From contig NC_045141.1 of assembly GCF_008831285.2 (NCBI RefSeq), positions 5,845,224 to 5,909,223 of the forward strand: a stretch of DNA of 64,000 nt, written 5' to 3'. Below are positions 37,021 to 48,679 of this stretch, piece by piece (the first letter of the stretch is position 1; every line of letters begins with the position of its first letter). This DNA comes from Nymphaea colorata. Its lineage: Eukaryota > Streptophyta > Magnoliopsida > Nymphaeales > Nymphaeaceae. The position numbers were made by a program, and so were the translations under genes. The notes beneath the pieces are model-generated. The model searched no databases. It was not told the origin of the DNA and was given only the letters and a program-made list of their open reading frames with translations.

Positions 37021-38250
37021 GATTGGGGCAGTAGCAGGTGGTAGTAGAGAGAAGCAAGGCTGTAGAATAGGAGCAGCAGGTGGTTATTGTTCTGTAGATT
37101 TGAAAACGACACAGCGACTTTTGCTAACCTGAGCTTGGGATAGCAAAGAAGCTACTGTTGGAGCAGCTAGGCTGTAGTTGGGAACTCCAGAACAACAAGA
37201 GAGCTGTTGTTTGGTAGTTGCAATGGGTCTATTGCTTGGAGATTGGAGCAGCTAGGTTGATGGTTGAAGACAACAAATGTTTGTCATAGTTTTGTATTGG
37301 GGGGACAACAAAGGGATGTTCTGAGCATGGAGACAATGGGGCAAAGGTGCTACTTCGTATTGAGGAGTAGCTTAGACTGGTAGTTGTGGACTAGGGGAAC
37401 AACAAAGAAGTTGTTCCAAGCATGGAGAAAAATTGGATTCAATAATTAGGAAATTGCTAACCTGAGTAGAGGAGTGCTGGGCATGCCGCTTGAAGATGAA
37501 CATAGGCTGAGCTATGTACTGGTTGAAGAGGGTAGCTGGAGGCATTGGTTGAAGATGCAGCAGCTGGTGAGGTGTGTTTGCTACTAATTATGCTGGTTGA
37601 AGGAAGCAGCAAGCTGGAGCTGCGTCTGCTGAAGATGGTAGCATTGCTTCATGACATAAGCATAGGTCATATACCCACCTGCTATTACAGAGCATTGAAC
37701 AAGAGGAATGACTACACTCACCCCAAGCTCCCTGCTCAACTCATTTTGTTTAGTAGCTTCTTCTTCTATCTTGCCAAGGTCCTTTGGGTCACAAGGGCTT
37801 CTTCCTCCTGCTATTTCATGCTAAACCTTCACAAATGTTGGATTTCCATTACCAATATTATCTTGTAAACACTGATCTCTCGATTTCATTGGAATTTATT
37901 GTATAATGGAAACCAATAATCCCTTGTGGTTGCTTATTCTCATTCGAATCGTGGACTCAACTTTGGAAATTGAAAATTGTTTGTAAAGATTTTTTGAAAA
38001 GATTATTTGAATTGCTTTTAGGCTTTTGAGGAATTCGTTTGCAAAATTAGTTTTGATTGAAATTTCCTGTTAAAACGTAAAACACACCTAGAGGTTTGAA
38101 AATAATGTAAAGACATTCATTTGTTGGAGTGTTTGTTCTTCAAATGTTGGCAATTTAGATTTGTGATCACACTTAAGCATAGAATTGCTTCAGGTGTAAT
38201 GCCTTGATTGGGTAATGGATTTTAACCCCGTCAGCATCGATTAGCTGATA
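37021..38250. other. No gene recognised; GCAG/GTTG-rich repeats
   Basis: From 37,020 to 37,640 imperfect repeats of words such as GGAGCAGCTAGG, GAACAACA and GTTGAAGA occur. The open frame at 37,545-37,868 shows no domain and is not treated as a gene. The remainder is AT-rich, likely between polyprotein and LTR of the minus-strand element. Confidence 0.45.
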
Positions 38251-38259
38251 AAAAATTGT

Positions 38260-39830
38260 GTGGTATGGTTTCCTTAATGTTTGTACTATAGAAGTTTATC
38301 CAACACTTGAGAAAAAATATCAATGTGATTCTATTTTGTCTTTGATTTTATTAATAGAACATCAATCAATGCATGTCTTATGATATGCATTTGATCTTGA
38401 AAAATAGCTACCATTGCCTTTTGGTATGTTGCCCTAGCATTCTTCAAACCGATAGGCATTACTTTGTAGTAGAAAGTCCACCAAGGGGTTGTGAATGATG
38501 TCTTGGATTGATCTTGATTAACTAACTTGATTTGGTTGTATCTAGAATATCCAAACATGAAGAACAACATTGCATGACCTATTGTGCATCTACCAATAAA
38601 TCAATGTTTGTCAACAAATAATCATCTTTGGGCATGACGTTGTTCAAAAATCTAAAATTGATGCAGAGATGAATTTTCCAATTTTTCTTAGGAACTACCA
38701 CAATGTTTACTAACCATTTAGGGCAATCACTTGTTTGGTAAATCTTGCTTTCAATAAGCCTTGTAGACCATCTTTAACTTGTCTTTTGATAGGAGAATCT
38801 AATTTTCTAAGTTTTTGTTTGATTGGCTTGTGTTCTACTTTCAATGGGCTAGAGTGTATGTTCTAAACCACTCAAGAATATCCAACTTGGGCTCTAGGAT
38901 GACTTCTTATGATTTGATCTCATGAATTTGTCTTTGGTGCTGTGAAAACTAGAGACGACATAGCTCTGGATGATATTCCACTATAAAATTTGACCCCAAA
39001 AGTAGGCAACCCTGTATGGGTTGTGAATATATCTTGATTTGATTTCTCTGTCAAAGAAGTCTCAGATGGTGTTTTCTCCATCCATTTGTTCTATTTTCTT
39101 TGATAATGCTCTATGTTGAACAATTTGCCATCAAAATTCTGGAAGTGAGTTGATTATGGCCCCATATGTATGTAGAATCAAGATTATAGGGCGAAAGGTG
39201 AAGACACATCCTTAAATATAGTTTGCATCTATGATTGTAAATTTTGAGATTTTTCTATAGAGAAAAGCTAGTGCTGCCATCAGTATTGACTGATAGCAAA
39301 CTTTGTTGTGACCCCATTTTTTGAAGATGTGAGCAATTTGAAAGCCCGTGTTTTGTTCCTTTTTGTAGAAGGATGTGAGTCCAATTGTGCAAGTCATCAT
39401 TGAATTCTTGAATTTATCTATGGCATTGCCGAATAGTGCATGGATCTGCAAACTGAGAAAGCTCTTTGATGGAACTTTCTAATTTAATATATTGATGTCC
39501 ATCTTGCTCGATGTGGCCAACACATTTTTTGAATGAGCATGTGAATCACTTATAGGATTTTGACTTGTTCTTAATTGATGAGAAACGGCCTCTTGGTCGG
39601 TTCTTTGGGATTACCTTCTAGCTTAGGAAATCCCATAATGTTGAGGTGACTGTCATCTAATATTGTGGAAACAAGAATATGGTGGTTCTTGGATTCCATT
39701 TTTAGCAAGCACATGATCAGACTGTTGTTGATAGGTTGAACTGTTAAGCTGAAAGCTTCTTCAAGGTCGTAATTTTCCAAGTGATTCAAAAACATACACC
39801 AGAAGGTATTATACCATGATAGATACCATT
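38260..39830 (-). pseudogene. Tat-like polyprotein remnant: extra ORF joined to reverse transcriptase
   Basis: On the minus strand from 39,830 the extra ORF appears (VQPINNSLIMCLLKM, HLNIMGFPKLEGNPKEPTKR, MMTCTIGLTSFYKKEQNTG, AHIFKKWGH, DANYI), matching the one at 19.5-20.1 kb. After about 400 bases of frameless linker come reverse transcriptase pieces: CPKWLVNIVVVPKKNWKIHL (about 38,690), GYSRYNQIKLVNQDQSKTSF, YKVMPIGLKNARATYQKAMV and a damaged palm with LIDVLLIKSKT in place of IDDVLI. Gag and protease, which should lie between, are missing. Confidence 0.7.
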
Positions 39831-40016
39831 GGAGTAGGTAGACTCCCGTTGGGATGACACAAAGTCCAAATCGACTTTAACAGTTTTTGAAGAGCATGTG
39901 GTCATAGGAAAAAATATTGTCCGAGTCTGAAAAATTCATTTGGATATAAGAAGGAAGACTTTGCAGACATTGATTGACATTGGTTCACCCAATAGACACT
40001 CGAAAAGAGTCTGACC
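39831..40016. other. Short unassigned stretch
   Basis: No coding signal. Likely upstream part of the minus-strand Tat-like element. Confidence 0.3.
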
Positions 40017-40472
40017 CTTTCTCACATGGGTACTAAAGGCAGCGTACCCATACCGGCCAGGTACGACACTAATGCTGGTACTGGTACTGTCCTGGGTACC
40101 TCTTGGGTACCGGTCAAACAGTATCGGGAACGGTCAACGTACCCAGGACTGTATCCGTCCAATTTAAGACTCGATCAAAGTTGACCGAGTCCTTTCTTAT
40201 CCAAAATTTATTATTTCAGTTTTGTTCTTTACACCATTTACACTCAGGAAACACATACAAAGTTGTGCTTTCATATTTTTTTCAATAGTTTCTTCTTTAG
40301 AAACTATAAATTTTGAATCATGAATGTGCTATTTTCTTTGAATTCCTATTTTATGTTTATATATACATATACATATATATGTACATACGTACCGCCGTAC
40401 CTAAGTTTTTTTGAAAATAGGCCAAACCAGTACCCGTACCAGCACCCGTACCGGCACCCGTACCCGTACCTC
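40017..40472. mobile_element. Non-autonomous GTACC-rich element, copy 1
   Basis: Both ends are dense in GTACC/GGTAC words: CGTACCCATACCGG, GGTACTGGTACTG and GGGTACCGGTC on the left (40,040-40,150), and CCCGTACCAGCACCCGTACC on the right (40,430-40,470). The middle is AT-rich. TCTGACC occurs just outside each end (40,010-40,016 and 40,473-40,479), a possible 7-bp target duplication. A second copy is at about 47.81-48.18 kb. The class is not established. Confidence 0.45.
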
Positions 40473-40779
40473 TCTGACCTTGGGTATAGACATGTGCATG
40501 GATCAAGGTAAGCACTCTATCCATTTCATGCATTTATTCAAGCAATTACTTGAAGATAGAAGAGAGCATAAAGTAGTGCACATCCTAGGACTCTTGTCTA
40601 CATGCATTTCTTTTTAAATTAATGGTTTTGGAAGCCCAAAAGATCTGAAATTGTTGGTATACCATGGTGGTGGTATTTGTATAGACTCCTTTAGGGTCGT
40701 CTATGGCTTGAAGGCTATTCATTACCCATTGATATACTGAAAACTATTGTCTGTTTCGGTACTAATGGGGGCACTTTTA

Positions 40780-41180
40780 AATCCAATTGGGTGTAAATAT
40801 TCTATTGACACTGGAGAGAAGCTATCGTGGGTCTGATTTGTTTTGCAGATGTTCTATTGGTGAGAAATGCTGAAAAAATCATGGAAATGGGTATTTTGAA
40901 ACCATTTCTAACTAAAAGTAAACTGCTAAACTTTTTTTGAGAGTTCCTAGAGATTTTTGGACATGAAAATAACCTAATTGATCTTGGTAAAACCATTGCT
41001 AGAATTTCCATGATTGTTCTTGAAAAATTGGAAATAAATGAGACAAAATGAGGTGTAGGGTAAAATAGTTTTCTACATGGCAACAATCTGAGTGATCTAG
41101 GTCTTAGTGTTTGACACCTAGAGCAATACGATTTGATCTGATGTAGTTCTTGAACCCTGCATTTGAAATTCTTTCAAAAA
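40780..41180 (-). repeat. Tat-like LTR fragment
   Basis: TGGCAACAATCTGAGTGATC and the following CTAGGTCTTAGTG resemble 61,950-61,990 and 36,835-36,880 in the same orientation. Confidence 0.45.
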
Positions 41181-42141
41181 ACTTGTTCAAAATCCTCTTT
41201 GTGTGGCATTTTTCTTGAGTACTTGTTCATATGGCGTACTTGAAATTTGAAACCTTGGTCTTTTTCTATTGTTGTTCACTTGAATTTTTGTTTATTTAGT
41301 TGTCCTTTTAATTGATGTTATGGTCTCAATCTTGACTTTTCAGTTATGGTTGTTTGATGTAAACATTAAACTATAAATTATGCAATATGGTATGGTTTAT
41401 GTTGTATTGCTTTTGTAGATAAAACTACACGTAGATTGTAGACCACATAGTTAGAGGACAACAAGGTTTCATCGGACATTTTTTACACATACAAGGTACT
41501 ATTTTGGGTCTACATCTATTTGAATGGTTTTTAATATTATTATGTGAATCTGGATTGTGGACAATTGTGCAATTAAACCGTGCATATAAGGTATTGTTTA
41601 TGGAATTACCTCACAACAAATCTTTTTCATGTAGAAAGTATTGATAGGACATGTTGATTTGGAGATTGCCCCACATTTGTTTTAAGTTGTTTTGATTTTT
41701 CAATATCACCTCAAAACACTCTGCCTCGCTTCACAGGCTTAGCGCTTCACTTCATCTCATCGCAGTTACAACATTGGAAACAAGTGAATTCTGGAATAGG
41801 CATTTTTATTTGTTGCGTCACCTTCAAACTTAAGGGCATTTAAAAAATGGGCATATACGAAATATATCTCGATATTTACTGGCTTCACCGCCTTCGGATT
41901 CAATTAAATACTTCACATTGGCTTCTCACCATCAAATAAAAATAAGCATAAATATGTCATTTGTAAGGACAAAGTTAAGTCATGTTCTTCGCGTTCACTA
42001 AAGACAAATAACCGTACAATGTGAAATATGTGAAATGTTGACATGCATTATTACACAGTTTAACAAGGACACTCCAACCAAATTTGGCAGGCTAATTCCA
42101 TATTGTAAAGCAAAAATAAAATTAAAGTGCAGGAAATTGGG
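41181..42141. other. No gene recognised
   Basis: AT-rich, no coding frame or repeat identified. Confidence 0.4.
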
Positions 42142-42990
42142 GGCCGTTTGATGAATTGAAAACTTAGAATTGGAAAAAAGATTATGGAAATAAGTTTCTT
42201 GTAATAAAGGAATGAGAAAAATCTTTTCAATTCTCATTTTGCTGTGTGTGTGATGACTGTTCTTAGTTTGATGGATTGAAAACAAGTTTCTGGAAACTTG
42301 TTTCTTAGTTTCTTATGTGTGAATGTGTCTCTGCATTTTCACTGTTCGAAGAAGGCATTCACTTCTAAGAGGACTGAAATCGATTAACCTATCATAGAAT
42401 TTCGGATGACTTGACGTCCCACTAGAACATAGCTTCACAAAGAAAACCATTCCAATTGCACAAATTCGAACTAATTTTCTGTTTTTGGACATCAAATCAT
42501 GAATAAGATGTACAAGCAATCGGAATGCCAGCTACAAACAGAAGTTCCTCCCATTTCAAGGATGAATTTTCTTCCTAAACACAATCTCCACCACGTCCAC
42601 TCCGATCAACGTGGCATTAGTTTGGTGACATTTGGAAGGGCAAGGCTTCCTACCGCGAAGCATAGTGAATGTTGATGGTTTAACATCTCTTCACGTCCAC
42701 ATCTTCCACCGCAAGAGCGGAAACAAGTCTTATGGTATAGGCGCAGAATGGACGATGATTTTGCTTAAACTCTTCTCAAAGTTTCGCTAGCAGGGGCTTG
42801 CAACTCGTATCTGGTGCTACATCTTTTGATGACTCAGAACCTGTGCTGAAAGTCGAAAGAGAGAGAGAGAGAGAGAGAGAAATAAAAGAGGGGAAAAGGG
42901 TTGAAACTACTCCTCGCGAAATCTGCTTCTCGTCGGTGCCCCTTTCCCTCTCCGTCTCTGTTCCTTCCTATCTGTGACCAAACGGACGCC
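42142..42990. other. Possible terminal-inverted-repeat element
   Basis: The left end GGGCCGTTTGATG and right end GACCAAACGGACGCCC could be degenerate inverted ends. Inside, GTTTGATGGATTGAAAACAAG near 42,270 partly repeats the left end. A (GA)n tract lies at 42,857-42,881. No target duplication was seen, so this is tentative. Confidence 0.25.
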
Positions 42991-43004
42991 CTTTTTCTGG
43001 CGAT

Positions 43005-43136
43005 ATGGAGGATCAGCAGTGCAAGAAAGGCAGCACTGGAAAATGGGATAGGATGTTCTTACTGACAAATTTCACCCGCTTGGCTCTTATAGACATCAGT
43101 GTGACATCGCAGATGAGAGAAAGCACTGCCTATTGA
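43005..43136 (+). CDS. Small ORF after a UTR-like pyrimidine-rich stretch, uncertain
   Basis: A 43-codon frame from ATG to TGA begins MEDQQCKKGSTGKWDRM. It is preceded by a (GA)n tract and a C/T-rich leader (42,900-43,000), which resembles a plant 5-prime UTR. It points toward the end of the PPR gene. No family recognised, and it may be noncoding. Confidence 0.15.
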   Translation: MEDQQCKKGSTGKWDRMFLLTNFTRLALIDISVTSQMRESTAY

Positions 43137-43919
43137 GAAGTTCATTAGAGCTAGTTTGAATGCACACTCTGGGACTTTAGCTCATACAAGTATATGATGC
43201 TGGATTTTCACCATTAGCATCCTGAAAAAGGGAAGACCAAAGCACGGTCAGAAAAAAACAGGGCCTGAAGGTAATCACGTTTGACACTTGCGAAGACTGC
43301 AAGTCTAATGAAGAAGGCATTCGACCAGTACTGAAGTAAATAAGTACATACGTTTATGTGCATACTACCGTGTGTAGGACATCAGCATCAAGGAAGGAGA
43401 AATTGAAATTGTCTTTCTCTTTGATCTTCAATGAAACACTAATGACATACAATTGCATTTTTTGTATGGAAAATGGCAATCGTACCGTGTGTAGGCAGAG
43501 TAATAACAAGGACATGAAACGTGCCCATCTTTAAGCTGGCAACGTGTACACTATCATCATAAGGGATTCCAACTAGAGCATAGGAATGCAACATAATCTG
43601 TTCACATTGCAGAAAGGATTCTAACACCATGAGTAGGAAAAAACGCATACCACCCTCTGACTTCACAAGCTCAGGGCTGTCATTATATACTCATGTTGCA
43701 GATAAATCACCATGTACCTCCCATCACGCGACCAACAATGCTTCCAATTGCTGACTTGAATAAAGCATGTTTATAGTTCATATTTTCACACACTGAAAAA
43801 ATTGGAGAAAATCTTACCATTAGTCTCCTCCTTTTGATAGATATGCTTAGCTTGGCAGGCGTTGCCCTCTGGTCAGCAATAGCAGTCGAAGCCAACAATT
43901 CATGTCATGAACATCAATA
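43137..43919. other. No gene recognised; probable 3-prime flank of the PPR gene
   Basis: No domain-bearing frame. On the minus strand this follows the PPR stop codon and may hold its 3-prime UTR. Confidence 0.35.
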
Positions 43920-45841
43920 CTAGGAAACAGAACTGTATACATGACCATCAATATCTGGAATGAATCCTTTCTGCATCATGTCATCTTTGATGACATCATA
44001 AGTTACACGGTTTGGAACTAAACCCTTTTCAAGCATATCGTTCAGAAGCCTATTTGCATCTTCCAGATTTCCTTTCTTACAATGACCCTTAAGCAATAGA
44101 TTATAGGTAACCACATTGGCATGCTTCCCTTCTTTCTCCATTCTTGCCCTCAAAATCAAGGCACCCTTCAGATTTCCTTCCTTACAGAACCCCTCAATTA
44201 AAGTATTGTACGTCACATGACTTGGCTTCAAACCCGCATCCAACATTTCGTCCAACAAAGTGACTCCTTTTCCAGATTGATTTCGCTCACACAAAGCTTT
44301 AATCAGTATATTGTAAGTCACAATGTCAGCTTTTATACCCTTTTCTACCATTTTATCTAATAGCTTACTAGCATCTTGCGTCCTGTTTGCTTTGCAGAAT
44401 CCAGTGAGCAGAGAGTTGTACGTTGAAATATCAAGAGGCATGCCTCTTTCCAACATTAAATTATACATGGCGCAAGCATCCTTCATCTTACCCAATTTCC
44501 ATATCCATCTATTAAGGTATTGTATGTCACAAGATTAGGCACTAGACAACTTTCCATGATGCAGTTCATACATTTTCTGGCCTCCAAAACCATTCCCTTC
44601 TTGCAGTAACCATTGATCAGAGAATTGTAGGTCACTATATTGGGCTCTATACCTTGATCCTTCATTTCTTCAAGCAAGTTAGCCGCTGCTGTAATTTCTC
44701 CTTCGTTGCAAAGCCCATTGATCAGCGAATTGTAAGTTACGACATTGGGCAACATCTTCTTCTTCTTCATCTCCACCAGCAACCGCAATGCCAAGAAACA
44801 ATTCTCATCCTTGCAGTATCCCTCAATAAGAATGTTATATGTGACCACAGTTGGCAAAATCTTCTTGGATATCATCTCTTTCAGGATTGCCTCAGCTTTA
44901 AGCATCCTTCCCACTTTGCACATTTTGCAACAACCGTTCATAATCACATTATACGTGACGACCGAAGGCGAGCAGCCCCACGACTCCATATCCTTCACCA
45001 GGTCCATTGCCTTCTGCAACTTTCCAACCTTAACAAAAACGTGGATCACGATATTGAAAGTAATCTGGTTGGGATTAATTCTTCTGCTCATCATATCTTT
45101 GAAAACAATCTCTATATTCTGCGTGTCAGTCGTCTTCGCCAATGCATTCAAAATCGAATTGCAGGACAATACGGATAATCGAAATCCATAATAGCCTGAC
45201 CTTCTAAATGCATCTAACGCCATGAAAAGCTTAGAACTTTTGACCAACTCGTACACCAACATATCGATGACAAGCCCAGTAAGATCTCTTCTCTCTCCAC
45301 CGGAAACGATGATCTTATGAAGGACAGCTGCGCTTGAGTCCGAGTTTACGGGTTCTCCACCGACCATCAAGTGAATCGCTGCCCTAACTTTCCCATATTC
45401 CCTACATTCAGCCAAGCGGCGGAACATTGTACAATAAGAACCAAGATCAAAGACTGCCCCTTGTTCCCTCTGAACCCATTTGAAGTACCTAAACACTATT
45501 CCCAGATCGATCTTCTTCTCAAACAGAGAAGGCAAGAGCTTCTTCGGTTCAATTTCCCCAAATTCTCTCTTGAAGGTTGACCAATGTTGCTTGCTGACGA
45601 GCTCGCTAAACCTAGCTTTGAACTCATCGTCGTCCAGAGACGAATGGATCGAACTGATGGGAGAAACTTCAGCATTTACCGATGAATAAGAGCAGTAAAA
45701 AGCATCAAAATCAGGATAGAATCCACGACCACAGGAAGCAATAGCGATCACGACAAACAGGGGCATTGGTCGTATTGGCAAAACTATGGTTTTTGCTATT
45801 CGATCAAAGGCTTGCAGCCTGCGAAACGACGGAATCAGCAT
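43920..45841 (-). CDS. P-type pentatricopeptide repeat protein gene, one frameshift
   Basis: PPR proteins of this class bind organellar RNA in a sequence-specific way. The first in-frame ATG is at 45,841 (a longer reading to 45,946 would start with TTG). The N-terminus (MLIPSFRRLQAFDRIAKTIV) is basic and lacks acids early on, as in organelle-targeting peptides. About a dozen 35-residue repeats follow, each with the VVTYNxLIxGxCKxG pattern, and no E or DYW extension, so P subfamily. No introns. The frame breaks at 44,485-44,500: the first frame ends in TGA after NTLIDGYGNWVR, while the next repeat continues in another frame from GKMKDACAMYN to the stop at 43,920. A net loss of two bases (or gain of one) explains it. 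Total about 640 codons. From memory the closest match is Arabidopsis At1g09820 (C-terminal GLVPNRVTYD, PDIDGH). Antisense frames here are shadows. Confidence 0.9.
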
Positions 45842-46002
45842 GAATAAACTATGGATGCAAGCAAATAATGGACGGCAATTTTCTCTGTAAACGGAAGAAT
45901 GGCGAGCCCCAGGCTGCCGTCTCCTTGTCGGCGCTTGGTGAACCAAAGCTTCCCCAACCGGAACCCTACAAACTTACCAGTGGCTGCGGCTCTGGAGAGG
46001 GG

Positions 46003-46010
46003 AATTTATA
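46003..46010 (-). promoter_or_regulatory. Likely TATA box of the PPR gene
   Basis: TATAAATT on the minus strand, about 160 bases before the ATG at 45,841. This would give a 5-prime UTR of roughly 130 bases. Confidence 0.45.
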
Positions 46011-46174
46011 AGCGGGCGGGTAAGTCGCGGTAATTTGTTATAACCGGATATAGTAACGCGTAAAACATTAGTAATAGTTGTAGGAGGGGCTCGATCTCGA
46101 TTTAGCCGATAGTGTCCACTGCTCTTACCGCCCGTTCTAAAAGGATCGGAAGGCCCACATTGATATTCGACGTT

Positions 46175-46333
46175 ATGGCAGGCTTTTCTTTCTTCTCTTC
46201 CCCCATTCTATTGCAGCCCCTCTCGCCCCCTTCGTCGTCTGTGGAGGCAATGGCTGCTGCTGTCGCATCACTGGTATGGGACCCTCTTTGTCACTCCCTC
46301 CCTCTCGCACTTCCTTACTGTCTCCGCTATTGA
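46175..46333 (+). CDS. Candidate first exon of a divergent gene
   Basis: A 52-codon frame starts at ATG 46,175 (MAGFSFFSSPILLQPLSPP). A second ATG at 46,250 in the same frame has the better plant context (GGCAATGGCT, reading MAAAVASL), followed by a possible donor CTG/GTATGG at 46,271. Ser/Pro/Ala richness is typical of plastid-targeting N-termini. It points away from the PPR gene, with about 330 bases between the two ATGs. No family can be assigned from so short a piece. Confidence 0.25.
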   Translation: MAGFSFFSSPILLQPLSPPSSSVEAMAAAVASLVWDPLCHSLPLALPYCLRY

Positions 46334-47807
46334 CTATGAAAGGGAGGTTGCATCTTCTCCCTCTCGAAAACTTTATTACTCTAGTTCTTCCTGGATTTGC
46401 CGGAGCCTTATTTCAAGTTCCATCATCGTGCTTCATGGGTACATCTCTCACTTTTTTTATATGCCCTTCTTCTCTCCCTTTTTAAAGGCATATTTCTTCA
46501 GTAAATAGGGACGATTTGTCTAGTGCTTGAGTAGAGTGAGTGTTCTAGACAGGTACACAATGCAGATGTCTTGGTGTGGGGATGGCACTTCAAATGTCTT
46601 TGGGTTTTCTTAGTCTTGCATTTAATTATATTCATCTTACTTTTTTTATGCAATTGCCATGATTAGATTAATTTACATTGAATTATAGGTTGATTAAGAG
46701 CAAACTAGAAGAACCAGTTGTAAAACCAGTCCCTTTTTGCTGCCATCTCTTTGACGAGTTAAGGTGTCAGTACAGACAAACTATGGCTGCAGATATGCAG
46801 TGTGTTTGTTTTTTTTTTTTTTTTTTATTGTAAACATGCAGCAGTGACGATAACATAACAACAGAAAAATGGATTAATTAGCAAAATTTTCATTATATCA
46901 GCACCTCAGCTGCTTTTTCCTGCGCAGCTTATTGGTCCTTCGGCAAGCTCTCCTCCGTGAAGATCCCATTCCTGTCAGCACATCCATAGAAACTGCAATG
47001 TCTGGTTTTGTTTCAGTGTTTGTGAAATTTTAGTTTTATTTAAGAAATTGGTTTTCAATAGTTCTTTTTCATGTAGTAACACTGATAAATGTAGTTTAGA
47101 ATGGGTACTTTTATTGGATTTTAGGAGTTGTGGGCAGAAGTCCAGAGAGAGTAGAAATTGAAGAGTTCTGTTTTCTAGTTCGTAAAAAAAGGAAGGTGTT
47201 TCGAAAGGGTCGTTTTGTGAAATTCAAGATATTCTCAATATGTTTAGGTATATTTTCATTATACTTTTATATCCTATAACTATGATATGCCCTTGTGTCT
47301 TATGTTGTATCTTCAAAACGCACAAAACCAGTGACAAAAAGAAAAATTGTTCATAAATTCCTTAAAATTAAATATTAAGTGTACCATTAGAGGTATATTT
47401 ACATATTTAAACAGAAATGTAGGCTGATTTCATGAACTAAAAATTGAGCCTTTTGTGGTTTCCTTGTATAGGAGCTTATTTCTACCTTCCAAATTAAAAG
47501 TTCAATGTTTTCATGACTATTACTTATGGTCACAAATTTCATTTACGGTTATAAAACAGCAAGGTTTTTCTTAGGTATAATATAGCAAAGTCGAAAATCT
47601 TACGAAAATCTCAGTAAAGTTTTAAAAAAGTTAAAAAAATAAAAATAAAATGAGAAAATAAAAATCTGGTAATTAAAAATTGTAAAAAAAATGAAAAAAT
47701 GTGAAACAACTAAAAGACTAAAAAATTACGAATAGTATGTTTTTCGCATTCCTTTCATTTTGTTTTTTTCTAAAACACGTTTTTTCTCTCTTTTTCAGCT
47801 GACATTT
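46334..47807. other. No firm gene; intron-like DNA
   Basis: AT-rich sequence with a T-run at 46,808-46,826. An open stretch near 46,690-46,800 (RLIKSKLEEPVVKPVPFCCH) follows a TATAG and could be an exon, but no donor is convincing. Confidence 0.3.
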
Positions 47808-48180
47808 GTGACCCGGGTACGCCTGTTTTGGTCAAGTACCCGTGTCAGGTATGTGGGTACAACGACACAGGTACGGGTACGGTTGGGGTACCGTTGCATT
47901 TTAAACTTTTAAAATTATATTTTCAAACTTAATTTTTTCTCTAATTTTTTATTTTTCTCTTTTATATTTCTCTTTCAATAAGATTCTATATTTTCTTCTC
48001 ATTTTTCTTTAATTTTGTGATTTTTTGTAGATTATAAGACTATTAATGTTTTTTTTTCATTTGATCATTTTTGAGAATTTAAAAATTTGCCGTACCCACG
48101 TACCCATAATTTTCAAAATTGCCGTACCTGAACCTGTATTGCCGTACCCATATTTGTAGTGTACCCGCATGCATGTGACA
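47808..48180. mobile_element. Non-autonomous GTACC-rich element, copy 2
   Basis: The left end holds CCCGGGTACGCC, AAGTACCCGTGTCAGG and GGTACGGGTACGG. The right end holds GCCGTACCCACGTACCC, GCCGTACCTG and GCCGTACCCA. The middle is AT/T-rich. Same build as the element at 40.0-40.5 kb. TGTGAC flanks both sides (near 47,808 and 48,175), a possible target duplication. Confidence 0.45.
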
Positions 48181-48397
48181 TAGCAGCTTACTTGTTTTTA
48201 TCATGCAATTCACAAGCATTTCAATGTGACATATCAGTTTCATCTTGTAGCTAATATATTTTTTAATGGAATTCATATTTCTTTCCAGATTCTTTTTGGT
48301 TTTATGGATTTAAAGAAGTTTACAATTTCTGTTTACCTATTATTAATTGATATGGGTTATGATGTACTTGCAGCATTGATTTGGACTACCATGATAT
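48181..48397. other. Unassigned short stretch between elements
   Basis: AT-rich, no coding signal. Possibly intron DNA of the gene suggested at 46.2 kb. Confidence 0.3.
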
Positions 48398-48402
48398 ATT
48401 CA
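48398..48402. repeat. Target-site duplication of the chromovirus (left)
   Basis: ATTCA immediately before the LTR; the same five bases follow the other LTR at 56,301-56,305. Confidence 0.85.
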
Positions 48403-48652
48403 TGATAGCCTCTTAGGCTATCAAGGTCTGGCGGCAAGGAGGAGAGGGAGATGAGAGGTGGAGAGAGAGAGACTAGAGAGAATGATCCATCATAATGTCA
48501 TTAGGGCTAAACACGCCCAATTAATAACTTATAGCCTAAACAAAGCGGGTACTTGCTAGGGTCCCGATCCAAACTAATAAAACGTACTAAACTCTAATAA
48601 ATCCAACCATAATGAAGGCAATGCTGAAATACGACTAAAACAAAGCATTACA
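48403..48652 (-). repeat. Chromovirus 3-prime LTR
   Basis: 250 bases, TG...CA ends (TGATAGCC ... CATTACA on the plus strand). GA-rich tract near its left end. Pairs with 56,062-56,300. Confidence 0.95.
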
Positions 48653-48679
48653 TTACTCCCCCCCCCCCCCCCCTCTCTT
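48653..48679 (-). other. Polypurine tract with a 16-G run
   Basis: On the minus strand GAAGAGA then 16 G (plus-strand C-run 48,658-48,673) then AGTAA, directly before the 3-prime LTR. It lies just after the stop codon of the chromodomain. The run length may be unreliable in sequencing. Confidence 0.8.

Noticed and set aside
37545-37868. 107-codon plus-strand frame
   Set aside because: Arises from GCAG/GTTG-rich imperfect repeats; no recognisable domain and no start context.
40802-41086. 94-codon minus-strand frame
   Set aside because: Lies in LTR-like sequence shared with other non-coding places in the window.
44323-45191. Plus-strand open frames up to 174 codons across the PPR gene
   Set aside because: They are antisense shadows of the PPR repeats; no independent start context or domain.
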